Source: Bradyrhizobium sp. CCGB12
Lineage (GTDB): Bacteria > Pseudomonadota > Alphaproteobacteria > Rhizobiales > Xanthobacteraceae
Length of the DNA: 64,000 nt
Assembly (NCBI RefSeq): GCF_024199845.1
Contig: NZ_JANADO010000001.1
Location: forward strand, 8,668,001-8,732,000
Reading direction: 5' to 3'
The number at the start of each line of letters is the position of its first letter. The first letter of the stretch is position 1. Of the stretch, positions 25,547-34,783 are shown one piece after another. The notes beneath the pieces are model-generated. The model made no database searches, was not told where the DNA came from, and saw only the letters and a list, made by a program, of their open reading frames with translations. Both the position numbers and the translations under genes were made by a program.

Positions 25547-25724
25547 CAGCATAAGGGTCGGCTCCGGCTGTCCTGCACTTGCTTGGGGGACCGGTGCCCA
25601 GCAGCGGTCCCATTTTTATTGGGAAGGGCTGAGAGGAAGAGTGGGGCCGTGAAGGGTTTGAATCGCCGTGGTCGTGAGAGCGCCGGGCGGTTCGATCCGT
25701 TCCTGCTCTCCGAAAGAAATCCCC
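25547..25724 (+). promoter_or_regulatory. Leader of the methyltransferase/helicase gene
   Basis: 178 bp. gaatcgcc (near 25658) can pair with ggcggttc (near 25686) in a hairpin, and nearby purine-rich segments loosely recall the ardC and parB leaders. It may be a more divergent copy of the same element, but the match is weak. Confidence 0.25.
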
Positions 25725-28700
25725 ATGACCGAATCTCTCGCTGGCGGCGCTGCCGCTGCACCGCTCTCGATGCGTGCCGCTGCCACGATCACCTCCGCTG
25801 CGGTCAGGGCTGCGCGACAGCTCTTGACCAATCTCGAACGCGGCCAGCGCATCGATGCCGCAGTCCTGCGTGGAGCCATGGAGGCTGCTTTCGGCGCCTC
25901 GGACGCGGCCGGTGCCTGGAATTGGAAGACCGCCTACGACACCTGCGAGGCGGCCACCGTTCTATTCCTTCGCAAGTTCGGTCCGGCCATCCGGACCAAG
26001 GCTGGCTCAACGGCCGCGACGCTGCCGATGCTCGCGAGAGTCGCCAGTCTCCTGCCGACCCACACGCGGCGTTCCGAGGACAGCCAGCTGCTTCAACAAT
26101 TCTCGACGCCGATCCCGCTGGGGCTGGCCGCATGTACCGCAGCCGGCATCACGCCGGCCGACCGCGTTCTGGAGCCCTCAGCGGGCACCGGCTTGCTTGC
26201 GGTCTTTGCCGAGCTCGCCGGCGGCACTCTCGTGCTTAACGAATTGGCCGAGTCCCGCGCGTCGCTGCTCAATCATCTGTTCGCCGACGTCAACGTCACG
26301 CGGTTCGACGCCGCCCAGATCGATGATCACCTCGAAGTGAGTGTTGTCCCGAGCGTTGTCCTGATGAACCCGCCATTCTCTGCGCTGACCAACGTCGATC
26401 GTCGGATGGCGGACGCGGCGCTCCGGCACATCGCTTCGGCCTTAGCGCGCCTTTGCGACGGTGGGCGTCTGGTCGCCATCACCGGTGCAAGCTTCGGGCC
26501 GGACAATCCGGCATGGCGAGACGCCTTCGTTCGCCTTCAGGAACGCGGGCGAGTTGTTTTCTCTGCCGCGGTCGACGGCGCCGTCTACGCGAAACACGGA
26601 ACACGCATCGACACACGGCTGCTCGTCATCGACAAGCAGCACGCGGCAGACCCGAACGTTTTTCCGCCTCCGCTCGGCATTGCGGGCGATGTCGCTACCT
26701 TACTCGGTTGGGTGACCGAGCATGTGCCTTCGAGGCTGGCTGTTGCCGCCCCAGACGTGATCAACGTCACCAGGCGCCCTCCGATGTCAGGATTCCTCGG
26801 CGCCTCTGCACCATGTCCGTCCTCTACTTCCGGCGGCGCCGCGCCAGAAGACGTCGAACTTTCGTACGAGACGGTCGAGTGGTTACCGCTGGAAGGCGCC
26901 AGGCTTACCGATGCGCTTTACGAGGAATACGGATTGCAGTCGATCCGTATTCCGGGCGCGCACGCGCATCCGACCAAGCTCGTGCAGTCGGCTGCAATGG
27001 CGTCTGTCGCGCCTCCAAGGCCATCCTATCGGCCGCATCTGCCAGCCAGCCTCGTGGCAGATGGCATCCTGTCGGACGCCCAGCTTGAGAGCGTCATTTA
27101 CGCCGGCGAGGCGCATTCCGAATTTCTCGCAGGCTCCTGGACGGTCGATGCGACTTTTGACGTTGTCGTGGCCGCGCGCGACGACGCAGAGAATGCCCTC
27201 CGCTTTCGTCGCGGCTGGTTCTTGGGCGATGGCACCGGCGCGGGCAAAGGGCGGCAGGTCGCCGGTATCCTGCTCGACAACTGGCTCAAGGGTCGCCGCC
27301 GCGCGGTCTGGATCAGTAAATCCGACAAGCTGATCGAGGATGCACAGCGCGATTGGTCGGCACTCGGCATGGAGCGGCTGCTTGTGACGCCGCTCTCGCG
27401 TTTCCGCCAGGGCACGCCGGTCAGGCTCTCGGAAGGCGTCCTATTTACCACCTACGCTACGCTACGGACCGACGAGCGTGGCGAAAAGCTTTCGCGTGTG
27501 CGGCAGATCGTCGAATGGTTGGGCTCCGACTTCGATGGAGTGATCGTCTTCGACGAGAGCCACGCGATGCAGAACGCGGCAGGCCAGAAGGGCGAGCGCG
27601 GCGACCAGGCGGCCTCTCAGCAGGGGCGTGCGGGCCTCAGGCTCCAGCACGCCTTGCCGAATGCGCGTGTGGTCTATGTGTCGGCAACGGGCGCCACTAC
27701 GATTCACAATCTTGCTTATGCCCAACGCCTTGGCCTGTGGGGCGGCGCCGATTTTCCGTTTGCCACCCGCGCCGAGTTCGTCGAAGCGATCGAGGAGGGC
27801 GGCGTCGCGGCGATGGAAGTGCTGGCCCGCGACCTCAAGGCGCTCGGTCTCTACTCGGCTCGCTCACTCTCTTACGAGGGCGTCGAGTACGAGCTCATCG
27901 AGCACCAGCTCACACCAGAGCAGGTACGCATCTACGACGCCTACGCCGGCGCGTTCAGCGTGATCCATAACAACCTCGATGCCGCGATGCGGGCCGCGAA
28001 TATCACTGGCGAGACCGGAACGCTGAACGGGCAGGCCAAATCGGCGGCACGATCGGCCTTTGAAAGCGCCAAGCAGCGTTTCTTTGGCCACCTCCTGACC
28101 TCGATGAAGACGCCATCGCTGATCAGATCGATCGAGCGCGATCTCGACGCCGGCCACGCCGCCGTCATCCAAATCGTTTCGACGGGCGAGGCGCTGATGG
28201 AGCGCCGGCTCGCCGAGATCCCGACCGAGGAGTGGGGCGACGTCCGGGTCGACATCACCCCGCGCGAATATGTCCTCGACTATCTCGCCCATTCCTTCCC
28301 GGTCCAGCTCTATGAGCCATTCACCGACTCAGAGGGCAATCTCTGCTCCCGGCCCGTCTATCGTGACGGCCAGCCGGTCGAGAGCCGGGACGCCGTCGCG
28401 CGCCGCGACCGACTGATCGAGAAACTCGCCTCGCTGCCGCCGGTCCCGGGTGCGCTGGATCAGGTGATCCAGCGCTTCGGCACCGACGTGGTCGCCGAAG
28501 TCACCGGCCGCTCACGCCGCATCGTTCGCAAGCGCGAACGGCTGGTCGTCGAAAACCGGGCCGCTTCGGCTAACCTCGCGGAGACATCGGCCTTCATGGA
28601 CGACGTCAAGCGGATCCTCGTGTTCTCCGACGCGGGCGGCACTGGGAGGAGCTACCATGCCGAACTCTCGGCGCGGAATCGCCGTCTGCGGGTCCACTAT

Positions 28701-30047
28701 TTGCTCGAGCCCGGCTGGAAGGCTGATGCCGCAATCCAGGGGCTCGGCCGGACCAACCGCACCAACCAGGCGCAGCCGCCGCTGTTTCGTCCGATCGCGA
28801 CCGACGTGAAGGCCGAAAAGCGCTTCTTGAGCACCATCGCCCGCCGGCTCGATACGTTGGGAGCGATCACGCGCGGCCAGCGCCAGACCGGCGGGCAGGG
28901 CCTGTTCCGGCCCGAGGATAATCTCGAAAGCCAGTACGGCCGCGACGCGTTGCGCCAACTCTACACGCTGCTAGCACGCGGCACGGTCCAGAGGTGCTCG
29001 CTCGAGAGATTCGAGGATGCGACCGGTCTGAAGTTGACCGATGCCAATGGGCTCAGGGATGAGCTGCCGCCGATTACGACCTTCCTGAACAGGTTGCTGG
29101 CGCTCACGATCGACCTTCAGAACATTCTGTTCACCGTCTTCGAGCGGCTATTGACCGCTCGGATCGAGGGCGCGGTTGCCTCGGGCACCTACGATGTCGG
29201 GCTGGAAACGCTTCGCGCCGAAAGCTTCATCGTCAGCGACCGGCGGACCATTTATGTCCATCCCGGCACTGGTGCCGAAACCCGGCTTCTCACGATCACG
29301 CAGCGCCAACGCAATCATCCCGTGAGCCTCGATGACGCTCTTGGTCGTCTTTCGGATCGCCGCGCTGTCCTATTGATCAATGAGCGCTCGGGACGTGCGG
29401 CAGTGCAAGTCGCAGCCCCGAGCTTCATGCTTGACGACGGCGAGATCGAGCAGCGCGTGCGCCTGATCCGGCCGATGGAGCTGCATAGCGTTCCCTTGAA
29501 GATGATGGCGGAAAGCCATTGGGCTGAAGCGGACCGTAAGCGTTTTGCTGCAGCTTGGCTCGCGGAGCTTGCCGAGGTCCCCGAGTTCACGGAAAGCACT
29601 ATCCACGTCGTGGCCGGCTTGCTGCTGCCCATCTGGAAGCGGTTGCCGAACGAGTCGACGCGCGTCTATAGGCTTCAGACATATGCGGGCGAGCGCGTCA
29701 TCGGGCGCAAGGTCTCGGCGACCTGGGTCGCGAGCTTCCTTGCGGCTGACGCGCCGGCGCTAACGTCGGAGGCTGGCTTTGCAGCGCTGATGGAGGGGCG
29801 GACCGTCTTCGAGCTTTCGGAAGGGCTCCAGCTTCGCCGTGCCCGGGTGATGGGCGCATACCGTATCGAACTGTCTGGGTTCAACGACACGATGCGCGAT
29901 CGGCTGCGCGCCTACGGCCTCTTCGGAGAGATCATCTCCTGGAAGCTGCGCATGTTCGTGCCCACGGACGCGAGCGGTGTCGAGATCCTGTCAAAGGTGC
30001 TCGAGCAGTATCCGATCGCGCGCATCAGCGAGCGGGAGGCCGCCTGA
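25725..30047 (+). CDS. Methyltransferase / strawberry-notch-type DEAD-like helicase fusion
   Basis: About 1440 residues, one of the largest genes here. An N-terminal Rossmann methyltransferase is shown by VLEPSAGTGLLAV (SAM loop) and MNPPFSA (N215-F218, the NPPF motif of N6-adenine or N4-cytosine DNA methylases). A superfamily 2 helicase core follows: GDGTGAGKGRQVAG (K508), DESH box (D610-H613), VSATGATTIHN, and a C-terminal helicase segment with LGRTNRTNQAQPPLF, features of strawberry-notch-like proteins. Such fusions are conserved next to ArdC and ParB-like genes on alphaproteobacterial elements and may modify and remodel incoming DNA against restriction; this role is inferred. Its stop overlaps the next start (TGATG). 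The ATG at 25725 is chosen over one at 25668 because homology begins there. Confidence 0.85.
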   Translation: MTESLAGGAAAAPLSMRAAATITSAAVRAARQLLTNLERGQRIDAAVLRGAMEAAFGASDAAGAWNWKTAYDTCEAATVLFLRKFGPAIRTKAGSTAATLPMLARVASLLPTHTRRSEDSQLLQQFSTPIPLGLAACTAAGITPADRVLEPSAGTGLLAVFAELAGGTLVLNELAESRASLLNHLFADVNVTRFDAAQIDDHLEVSVVPSVVLMNPPFSALTNVDRRMADAALRHIASALARLCDGGRLVAITGASFGPDNPAWRDAFVRLQERGRVVFSAAVDGAVYAKHGTRIDTRLLVIDKQHAADPNVFPPPLGIAGDVATLLGWVTEHVPSRLAVAAPDVINVTRRPPMSGFLGASAPCPSSTSGGAAPEDVELSYETVEWLPLEGARLTDALYEEYGLQSIRIPGAHAHPTKLVQSAAMASVAPPRPSYRPHLPASLVADGILSDAQLESVIYAGEAHSEFLAGSWTVDATFDVVVAARDDAENALRFRRGWFLGDGTGAGKGRQVAGILLDNWLKGRRRAVWISKSDKLIEDAQRDWSALGMERLLVTPLSRFRQGTPVRLSEGVLFTTYATLRTDERGEKLSRVRQIVEWLGSDFDGVIVFDESHAMQNAAGQKGERGDQAASQQGRAGLRLQHALPNARVVYVSATGATTIHNLAYAQRLGLWGGADFPFATRAEFVEAIEEGGVAAMEVLARDLKALGLYSARSLSYEGVEYELIEHQLTPEQVRIYDAYAGAFSVIHNNLDAAMRAANITGETGTLNGQAKSAARSAFESAKQRFFGHLLTSMKTPSLIRSIERDLDAGHAAVIQIVSTGEALMERRLAEIPTEEWGDVRVDITPREYVLDYLAHSFPVQLYEPFTDSEGNLCSRPVYRDGQPVESRDAVARRDRLIEKLASLPPVPGALDQVIQRFGTDVVAEVTGRSRRIVRKRERLVVENRAASANLAETSAFMDDVKRILVFSDAGGTGRSYHAELSARNRRLRVHYLLEPGWKADAAIQGLGRTNRTNQAQPPLFRPIATDVKAEKRFLSTIARRLDTLGAITRGQRQTGGQGLFRPEDNLESQYGRDALRQLYTLLARGTVQRCSLERFEDATGLKLTDANGLRDELPPITTFLNRLLALTIDLQNILFTVFERLLTARIEGAVASGTYDVGLETLRAESFIVSDRRTIYVHPGTGAETRLLTITQRQRNHPVSLDDALGRLSDRRAVLLINERSGRAAVQVAAPSFMLDDGEIEQRVRLIRPMELHSVPLKMMAESHWAEADRKRFAAAWLAELAEVPEFTESTIHVVAGLLLPIWKRLPNESTRVYRLQTYAGERVIGRKVSATWVASFLAADAPALTSEAGFAALMEGRTVFELSEGLQLRRARVMGAYRIELSGFNDTMRDRLRAYGLFGEIISWKLRMFVPTDASGVEILSKVLEQYPIARISEREAA

Positions 30048-31108
30048 TGCCCCGCGACGCCACCGAACTGACACGCCGCCTCGCGCGCGAGGCCGAGGCG
30101 GTGTGCCGATACTATCTCTCCAATGGCAAGCGGGCGGGGCGGTACTGGGTGGTCGGAGACGTCCACAACACCCCGGGGCGCTCGCTGTTCGTGCGGCTCC
30201 AGGAATCGCCGAAGGGGGCTGCCGGCAAATGGACGGACGCTGCGACTGGCGAGCATGGCGATCTCCTCGACGTCATCCGTGAAAGCACGGGATTTCGCGA
30301 CTTCCGCGAGGTTGCCGATGAGGCAAGACGCTTCTTGAAACTACCTCGCGCTGAACCGGAGATCATCTCAAAGCCTGTCGGTCCGGCAGCACCGGCCGGA
30401 TCGCAAGAGGCCGCCCGTCGGCTCTTTGCGATATCTGGCCCGATCGAGGGGACTGTCGTTGAAACGCATTTACGGCGTCGCGGAATAGTCCACATCCACC
30501 ATGGCGGCAGCTTGCGCTTCCATCCGCGCTGCTACTATCGGCCAGACGAGCATTCACCCACTGAAACCTGGCCGGCGATGATCGCTCGCGTCACGGATCT
30601 CGATGGCAGGATTACCGGCGTGCACCGCACCTGGCTCGATCCGCACGGCTTTGATCGCATTAGACTCGGCAAGGCGCCGATCGACACGCCACGACGGGCC
30701 ATGGGCAACCTACTTGGCAACGCGGTTCGGTTTGGAATGTCGGACGACGTGCTTGCTGCCGGGGAGGGTATCGAGACCATGCTGTCGCTGCGCTGCGTGC
30801 TGCCGACCATGCCGATGGCCGCTGCACTGTCGGCCAATCATCTCTCAGCGATGGTGCTACCGCCGGGCTTGCGTCGGCTCTATATCGCCCGCGACGCCGA
30901 TGCCGCGGGAGATATGGCGCAGACCATTCTGACCCAGCGCGCAGCAGACGCCGGCATTGAAGCGATCACGCTATCGCCTCGGCTGGGCGACTTCAACGAA
31001 GACCTGCACATCTTTGGTATCGGAGCCCTCCGAGCAGCGTTGCCGATTCAACTCGTGCCAGAGGACGTCGTCAGCTTCTTGCATTCGTCGACGGTGCCCG
31101 CGGAATAG
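30047..31108 (+). CDS. Toprim domain protein (DUF7146-type, primase-like)
   Basis: 353 residues. The N-terminal part (~1-110) has GRSLFVRLQESPKGAAGKWT and GEHGDLLDVI, the zinc-finger-less primase-associated module of DUF7146 proteins. The C-terminal toprim fold has VLAAGEGIETMLSL (catalytic Glu) and LYIARDADAAGDM (DxD). Proteins of this type resemble plasmid primases and could prime complementary-strand synthesis after single-stranded transfer. Its ATG overlaps the stop of the methyltransferase/helicase gene, so the two are translated together. Confidence 0.85.
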   Translation: MPRDATELTRRLAREAEAVCRYYLSNGKRAGRYWVVGDVHNTPGRSLFVRLQESPKGAAGKWTDAATGEHGDLLDVIRESTGFRDFREVADEARRFLKLPRAEPEIISKPVGPAAPAGSQEAARRLFAISGPIEGTVVETHLRRRGIVHIHHGGSLRFHPRCYYRPDEHSPTETWPAMIARVTDLDGRITGVHRTWLDPHGFDRIRLGKAPIDTPRRAMGNLLGNAVRFGMSDDVLAAGEGIETMLSLRCVLPTMPMAAALSANHLSAMVLPPGLRRLYIARDADAAGDMAQTILTQRAADAGIEAITLSPRLGDFNEDLHIFGIGALRAALPIQLVPEDVVSFLHSSTVPAE

Positions 31109-31441
31109 GTCACGACGGTTCGATCGACCGTGACAGGTCGGTCATGGGCGAGGCCAATACCGGAAGAGGGCGCGACCTCGGCCTTCTAGAGGGCGATCGG
31201 ACGGCAAGCGGCCCGGGCCGGCAATGGCTGCGTCCGGCTATTTTCCGCCGCGCGCCGGCAATTGAAACACACATCATATGTCTAGCCAGCGCGCTTTGCA
31301 TCGCGAAGCAAAATAGCCGGCCTCCGCCATCCTCCGCTGCCGCTTCGGCCCTTCGGGTTCTGGCCTGTTCCGCCCGCCGTCTGAGTGATCGCCACGAAGG
31401 CCGCGAAGGGCGCGGCCAAACCCGGCAAAGGACCTCCTTCC
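31109..31441. other. Intergenic stretch between toprim and DUF2493 genes
   Basis: 333 bp without a convincing gene. It holds small inverted repeats, for example tttgc and gcaaa around 31307-31324, and a cttcgg-rich tract shared with other ICE intergenic regions. A ribosome-binding site (AAAGGACCTCC) precedes the DUF2493 start. Confidence 0.35.
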
Positions 31442-32365
31442 ATGACCGACCATGACGACGTCGAGCCGCTGCACGCCTCTTCTCCGACCGACCACGTCCT
31501 CACCGAACTTCAGCTCTTCGGTTACCGTCCCTTCGACGACCAGCCTGATCCGAGACCGCTTCCCGAAGGCAAGATGATCGCCGGTGCCGTGGCCGATATC
31601 TTCGACGCCCTGGTTGCGACCCTGAACGACACGCGGCTCGAGCCGGACCTGGACGATCTGCTCTGGTCGACCGTCAACTTGTTCCATCGTGCCGTCGATC
31701 GCATCGAGCGCCAGCTCGACGACAACGAGCAGGCGCAGCACAAGAGCCAGCGCGAGCAGAACGGTTCCGAAGTACGATCGGTCGAACTCGAGCGCCTTAC
31801 GGCTGAAGGCATCACGCTGATCGAGCGCCGCAACTGCCTGGAGCTCTTCCGCGACCAGGCCATCGAGCGATTTGAGGTCCACACCGGCTCGACCTGGCGT
31901 CCTCGGTCGGGGTCACTGGTCAACCACCGCACGCTCACCGCGGCGATGATCGACTCCCGCGACTTCATCGCAGCGAAACGCCGCGCCGAGACCGAGGTCC
32001 TGGTGCCGCCTGGCCCCAAGATCGCACTCACCGGCGGGCTCGACTTTAACGACCACCACCTCATCTGGGATCGCCTCGACAAGGTTCACACCAAGCATCC
32101 CGACATGGTCCTGCTCCATGGCGGCTCACCGAAAGGCGCCGAACTCATTGCCTCCAAATGGGCGATCAATCGCAAGGTACCGCAAATTGCCTTCAAGCCC
32201 GATTGGACGAAACACGCCAAGGCAGCTCCATTCAAGCGCAACGATGCCATGCTCGAACTCATGCCGATCGGCGTCATGCACTTCCCAGGCACGGGAATTC
32301 AGGACAACCTCGCCGACAAGGCGAAGCGACTCTGCATTCCCGTCTGGAAGTTCGGCGGCGCGTGA
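31442..32365 (+). CDS. DUF2493 (SLOG-related) domain protein
   Basis: About 307 residues. The C-terminal ~130 residues carry the DUF2493 pattern: KIALTGGLDFNDHHLIWDRL, DMVLLHGGSPKGAELIASKW, FKPDWTKHAKAAPFKRND and a final hydrophobic strand (LCIPVWKFGG). This is a Rossmann-like, SLOG-type fold that binds a nucleotide-like ligand; the precise function is unknown. The N-terminal half is helical and acidic. Genes like this are a constant part of the ardC/parB/strawberry-notch cluster in alphaproteobacterial elements. ATG 31442 is chosen by its ribosome-binding site; an upstream ATG at 31385 lacks one. Confidence 0.85.
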   Translation: MTDHDDVEPLHASSPTDHVLTELQLFGYRPFDDQPDPRPLPEGKMIAGAVADIFDALVATLNDTRLEPDLDDLLWSTVNLFHRAVDRIERQLDDNEQAQHKSQREQNGSEVRSVELERLTAEGITLIERRNCLELFRDQAIERFEVHTGSTWRPRSGSLVNHRTLTAAMIDSRDFIAAKRRAETEVLVPPGPKIALTGGLDFNDHHLIWDRLDKVHTKHPDMVLLHGGSPKGAELIASKWAINRKVPQIAFKPDWTKHAKAAPFKRNDAMLELMPIGVMHFPGTGIQDNLADKAKRLCIPVWKFGGA

Positions 32366-32496
32366 GCGCCGTCTTGCTCGCCTCCAGGACGGAGTTGCAT
32401 GCCGCAACTCCGCCTCGTTTCCATACTACGTCCGAAGCCGCGCCGCGGTGGTGGTGGAAGGCGCAACCAGTACATCTATGCAATGGAGCCACCGCC

Positions 32497-32979
32497 ATGC
32501 TTGCCCTTGGGCTTGTCCTCAACACATTCGGCATCGGGTTGTTCTGCTGGCTGATCTTTGCGCTGGCGGTCTATGCGCTGCCGTTTTTCGTCGCACTCAG
32601 CGTCGGGATGTTGGCATTCCATGGCGGGGCCGGTGTCGTCGGGGCGCTGCTTATCGGATTGGCCTCCGGCGCATCGACGCTTGCTGCCGGTCAGGTCGGC
32701 GTCGCGGTCAGTCGGGTCCGGACCTTGCGCATCGCGATCGCAGCCGCATTCGCCGTCCCTGCGGCTATCGCTGGCTATCATGTGATGTTCGCCCTGTCGC
32801 AGATCGGGGTGCCTTCGCTGGCTTGGCGCGAGGCCTTCGCTTGCCTAGGTGCGGTTTGCATCGGCGGCACGGCATGGACGCGCTTGACCGTTTTCGCGGA
32901 GACCCGCCCGTTGGAGTCGGCCGAGGTGGCGGAGAATATGCCTCGACCGGTGCTCACAGCAGCGACGCATAAGCGATGA
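32497..32979 (+). CDS. Integral membrane protein of the ICE maintenance cluster
   Basis: About 160 residues with four hydrophobic stretches: GLVLNTFGIGLFCWLIFALAV, FFVALSVGMLAFHGGAGVVG, ALLIGLASGASTLAAG and IAIAAAFAVPAAIAGYHVMF. The C-terminus is polar. No enzymatic motif is visible. Small membrane proteins of this kind lie after the DUF2493 gene in related elements; one possible role is surface or entry control, but nothing in the sequence proves it. The ATG at 32497 begins the first membrane helix; the open frame upstream from 32158 overlaps DUF2493 and is not protein-like. Confidence 0.65.
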   Translation: MLALGLVLNTFGIGLFCWLIFALAVYALPFFVALSVGMLAFHGGAGVVGALLIGLASGASTLAAGQVGVAVSRVRTLRIAIAAAFAVPAAIAGYHVMFALSQIGVPSLAWREAFACLGAVCIGGTAWTRLTVFAETRPLESAEVAENMPRPVLTAATHKR

Positions 32980-33013
32980 CGCTTCATCGCCATCATCGAT
33001 CGAGCAAGGTCGC

Positions 33014-33130
33014 GCAGGGCGCCACGTTGAACGAGGGATCATCGAGCTTGAGAGAGAGGTAACGCCGCTCTTCCTCGTAGCGCTTTGACCAAGCCCCCAA
33101 TCTCCGCCTGGTCCACATTGCTGCGGGAGA
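33014..33130 (-). pseudogene. Inverted fragment of a DUF736 gene
   Basis: Read on the minus strand, 33014-33093 gives SKRYEEERRYLSLKLDDPSFN, nearly the same as SKRSEEGRDYLSLKLDDPSFN in the complete DUF736 gene 500 bp away on the plus strand. Homology continues upstream (QAEIG) after a frame break near 33100 and fades after FN. It is a remnant of a second DUF736 copy in opposite orientation. Confidence 0.75.
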
Positions 33131-33534
33131 GCGGCGCGCCGCGCTCGATCATTCCTTCCGGACGATACCGCCCTTTGCGGCAGATTGTTTCTCTTTCTGC
33201 GCCGAACCGTACCAACCTCTTGTGCAGCTCAACCGAGATTCGCCAAGTCTTCTCCTTAAGATTTGCGGTTCAGCACGCGGACGCACGTGGCCTCTTTGAT
33301 GGCTTGATCTGGCCGAAGACCGGCTGCGCCTCGATCGCCTGAGCCGCAACGCCGTTGATGCGACTTTCTTCCCCTGGGCTTGCGCCCATTCCTCGCGAGG
33401 CAAGAAAGTCGCAACAACGGCGTCCTCCGCTGCGCTCCGGCCCGCGAGCGGGTGCGTCGCCGATCGTCCTCGGCCTCTAGATCGCCATCGAGGCCGCGGT
33501 GGTCGCGGGCTCGAAACACAACAGGAGAAGTGAC
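33131..33534. other. Intergenic stretch before the DUF736 gene
   Basis: About 400 bp with no convincing gene. The part next to the inverted DUF736 fragment is probably also decayed sequence. AACAGGAGAAG just before 33535 is the ribosome-binding site of the complete gene. Confidence 0.3.
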
Positions 33535-33855
33535 ATGGCTAACATCGGTTCTTTCAAGAAGGTCGGCAACGAGTTCCAGGGCGAAATCGTCACCCTGAGC
33601 CTGCAGGCCAAGGGCGTCCGGATCGTCGCCGAGACCAGCCGATCCAACGAGAACGCTCCCAGCCACCGGATCTACGTGCGCCGCGCCGAGATCGGCGCAG
33701 CCTGGTCAAAGCGCTCCGAAGAAGGCCGCGATTACCTCTCTCTCAAGCTCGATGATCCCTCGTTCAACGCGCCGATCTATGCGAACCTGTTCGAGGACGA
33801 GGGCGGCGAGGGCTACACGCTCCTGTGGTCGCGGCCGCGGAAGAGCGGCGAGTAG
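33535..33855 (+). CDS. DUF736 family protein
   Basis: 106 residues, typical for DUF736. It starts MANIGSFKKVGNEFQGEIVTLSLQ and contains RIYVRRAEIGAAWSKRS, LSLKLDDPSFNAPIYANL and a final TLLWSRP. The family is found almost only on alphaproteobacterial plasmids and ICEs; it is small, probably beta-rich and of unknown function, perhaps nucleic-acid binding. The ribosome-binding site AGGAGAAG is strong, suggesting high expression. An inverted fragment of a second copy lies just upstream. Confidence 0.9.
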   Translation: MANIGSFKKVGNEFQGEIVTLSLQAKGVRIVAETSRSNENAPSHRIYVRRAEIGAAWSKRSEEGRDYLSLKLDDPSFNAPIYANLFEDEGGEGYTLLWSRPRKSGE

Positions 33856-33989
33856 ACGCTCCGCCAAGCCCCGTCCGGTTCGCCGGGCGGGGCTCTCTTT
33901 CTTAGGGCCGTCGGGGCGCGAAGCCGTCGCCGCTGGACCGAGCCGGTCGCATCAACTATTCGGTCTCCCTCGAGTTTGCGCTTGGCGCT

Positions 33990-34206
33990 TGTTGTGGGCG
34001 GCCGAGTGAGAAGGTCAGCTGCCTCGACACCCAGGCTTCGAGCCAGCCGATCGACAACATCGATGCCCGCCGCATAGACGCTTCGCTCTAGTGCGCTGAT
34101 ATAGGTGCGGTCAATTTTCGCTCAGTGAGCCGATTTCCTCCTGCGACAAGCCGCGGGCTTGTCGGAGCTTCCGCAAATTGATTGCAAGTATCTCGCGTAT
34201 GTCCAT
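33990..34206 (-). pseudogene. XRE-family HTH regulator, frameshifted
   Basis: On the minus strand from ATG 34206: MDIREILAINLRKLRQARG, then LSQEEIGSLSEN. The frame then breaks near 34115 at an A-rich tract, and the rest continues one frame over as DRTYISALERSVYAAG and IDVVDRLARSLGVEAADLL. Together these form one complete Cro/CI-type HTH of about 70 residues. As written the protein would stop right after the recognition helix, so it is inactive unless the frameshift is a sequencing error. In related elements an intact copy sits here and probably represses the transfer region. The 3' end is uncertain. Confidence 0.75.
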
Positions 34207-34347
34207 ACGCGAGAGGGCATTTCTTTGAAGAGTATCTCACCACGGAGTATTCTCGACGATCAGGTCGGGTCCCGTGACAAGATTTTAGCGCTTCTGCCTC
34301 TTCCGGCCTGCGTGTTAGAAGTTGTCTGATCTAAGGCGTGGAGTTCT

Positions 34348-34620
34348 ATGAGGAAGCCGCCACTCGATCCCAATGTCGCCGACGCTGCTCCCACCGATCA
34401 GATTCTGACGGTCTATGATGAGCAGCACGTGGTGACCTATATGCGCCTTCTGCAGGCTGAGAGCGAAGGGGCTGACTGGACAGAAGTCGCTCGGGTAGTG
34501 CTGCATATGGATCCGGAGCGCGAACCGGATCGTGCGCGCCGCGCATACCAGAGCCACCTGGCGCGCGCTAAGTGGCTGACCGAGAAGGGCCGTCTATTGC
34601 GTGGAGATGGCTCCAAATAA
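34348..34620 (+). CDS. DUF2285 domain protein (small)
   Basis: 90 residues. The motif order YDEQHVVTYMRLLQAESEGADW, EVARVVLHMDPEREPDRARRAY and LARAKWLTEKGRLLR matches DUF2285, an alphaproteobacterial plasmid/ICE family. It is helical, basic at the C-terminus and probably DNA-binding, with a regulatory role suspected but not shown. A second, broken DUF2285-containing gene follows at 34784. Confidence 0.8.
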   Translation: MRKPPLDPNVADAAPTDQILTVYDEQHVVTYMRLLQAESEGADWTEVARVVLHMDPEREPDRARRAYQSHLARAKWLTEKGRLLRGDGSK

Positions 34621-34783
34621 AGAATATTGTCGCGCCAAGTTTTGCTGAGCGAATTATCTTCTATCGCTAATTCGTGGTCATTTTCATGCACCACGTGGTG
34701 CCAAACTAGGGGCTTCCTCCAACCGCCTCGTTCATACCTATTGCGCCGCATCTTTGTTAGCTGCATGCAATGGGGCGGAAGAA
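34621..34783. other. Short non-coding gap between DUF2285 genes
   Basis: 163 bp, AT-richer than its surroundings. GGCGGAAG lies just before the ATG of the broken DUF6499/DUF2285 gene. Nothing else is recognisable. Confidence 0.3.
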
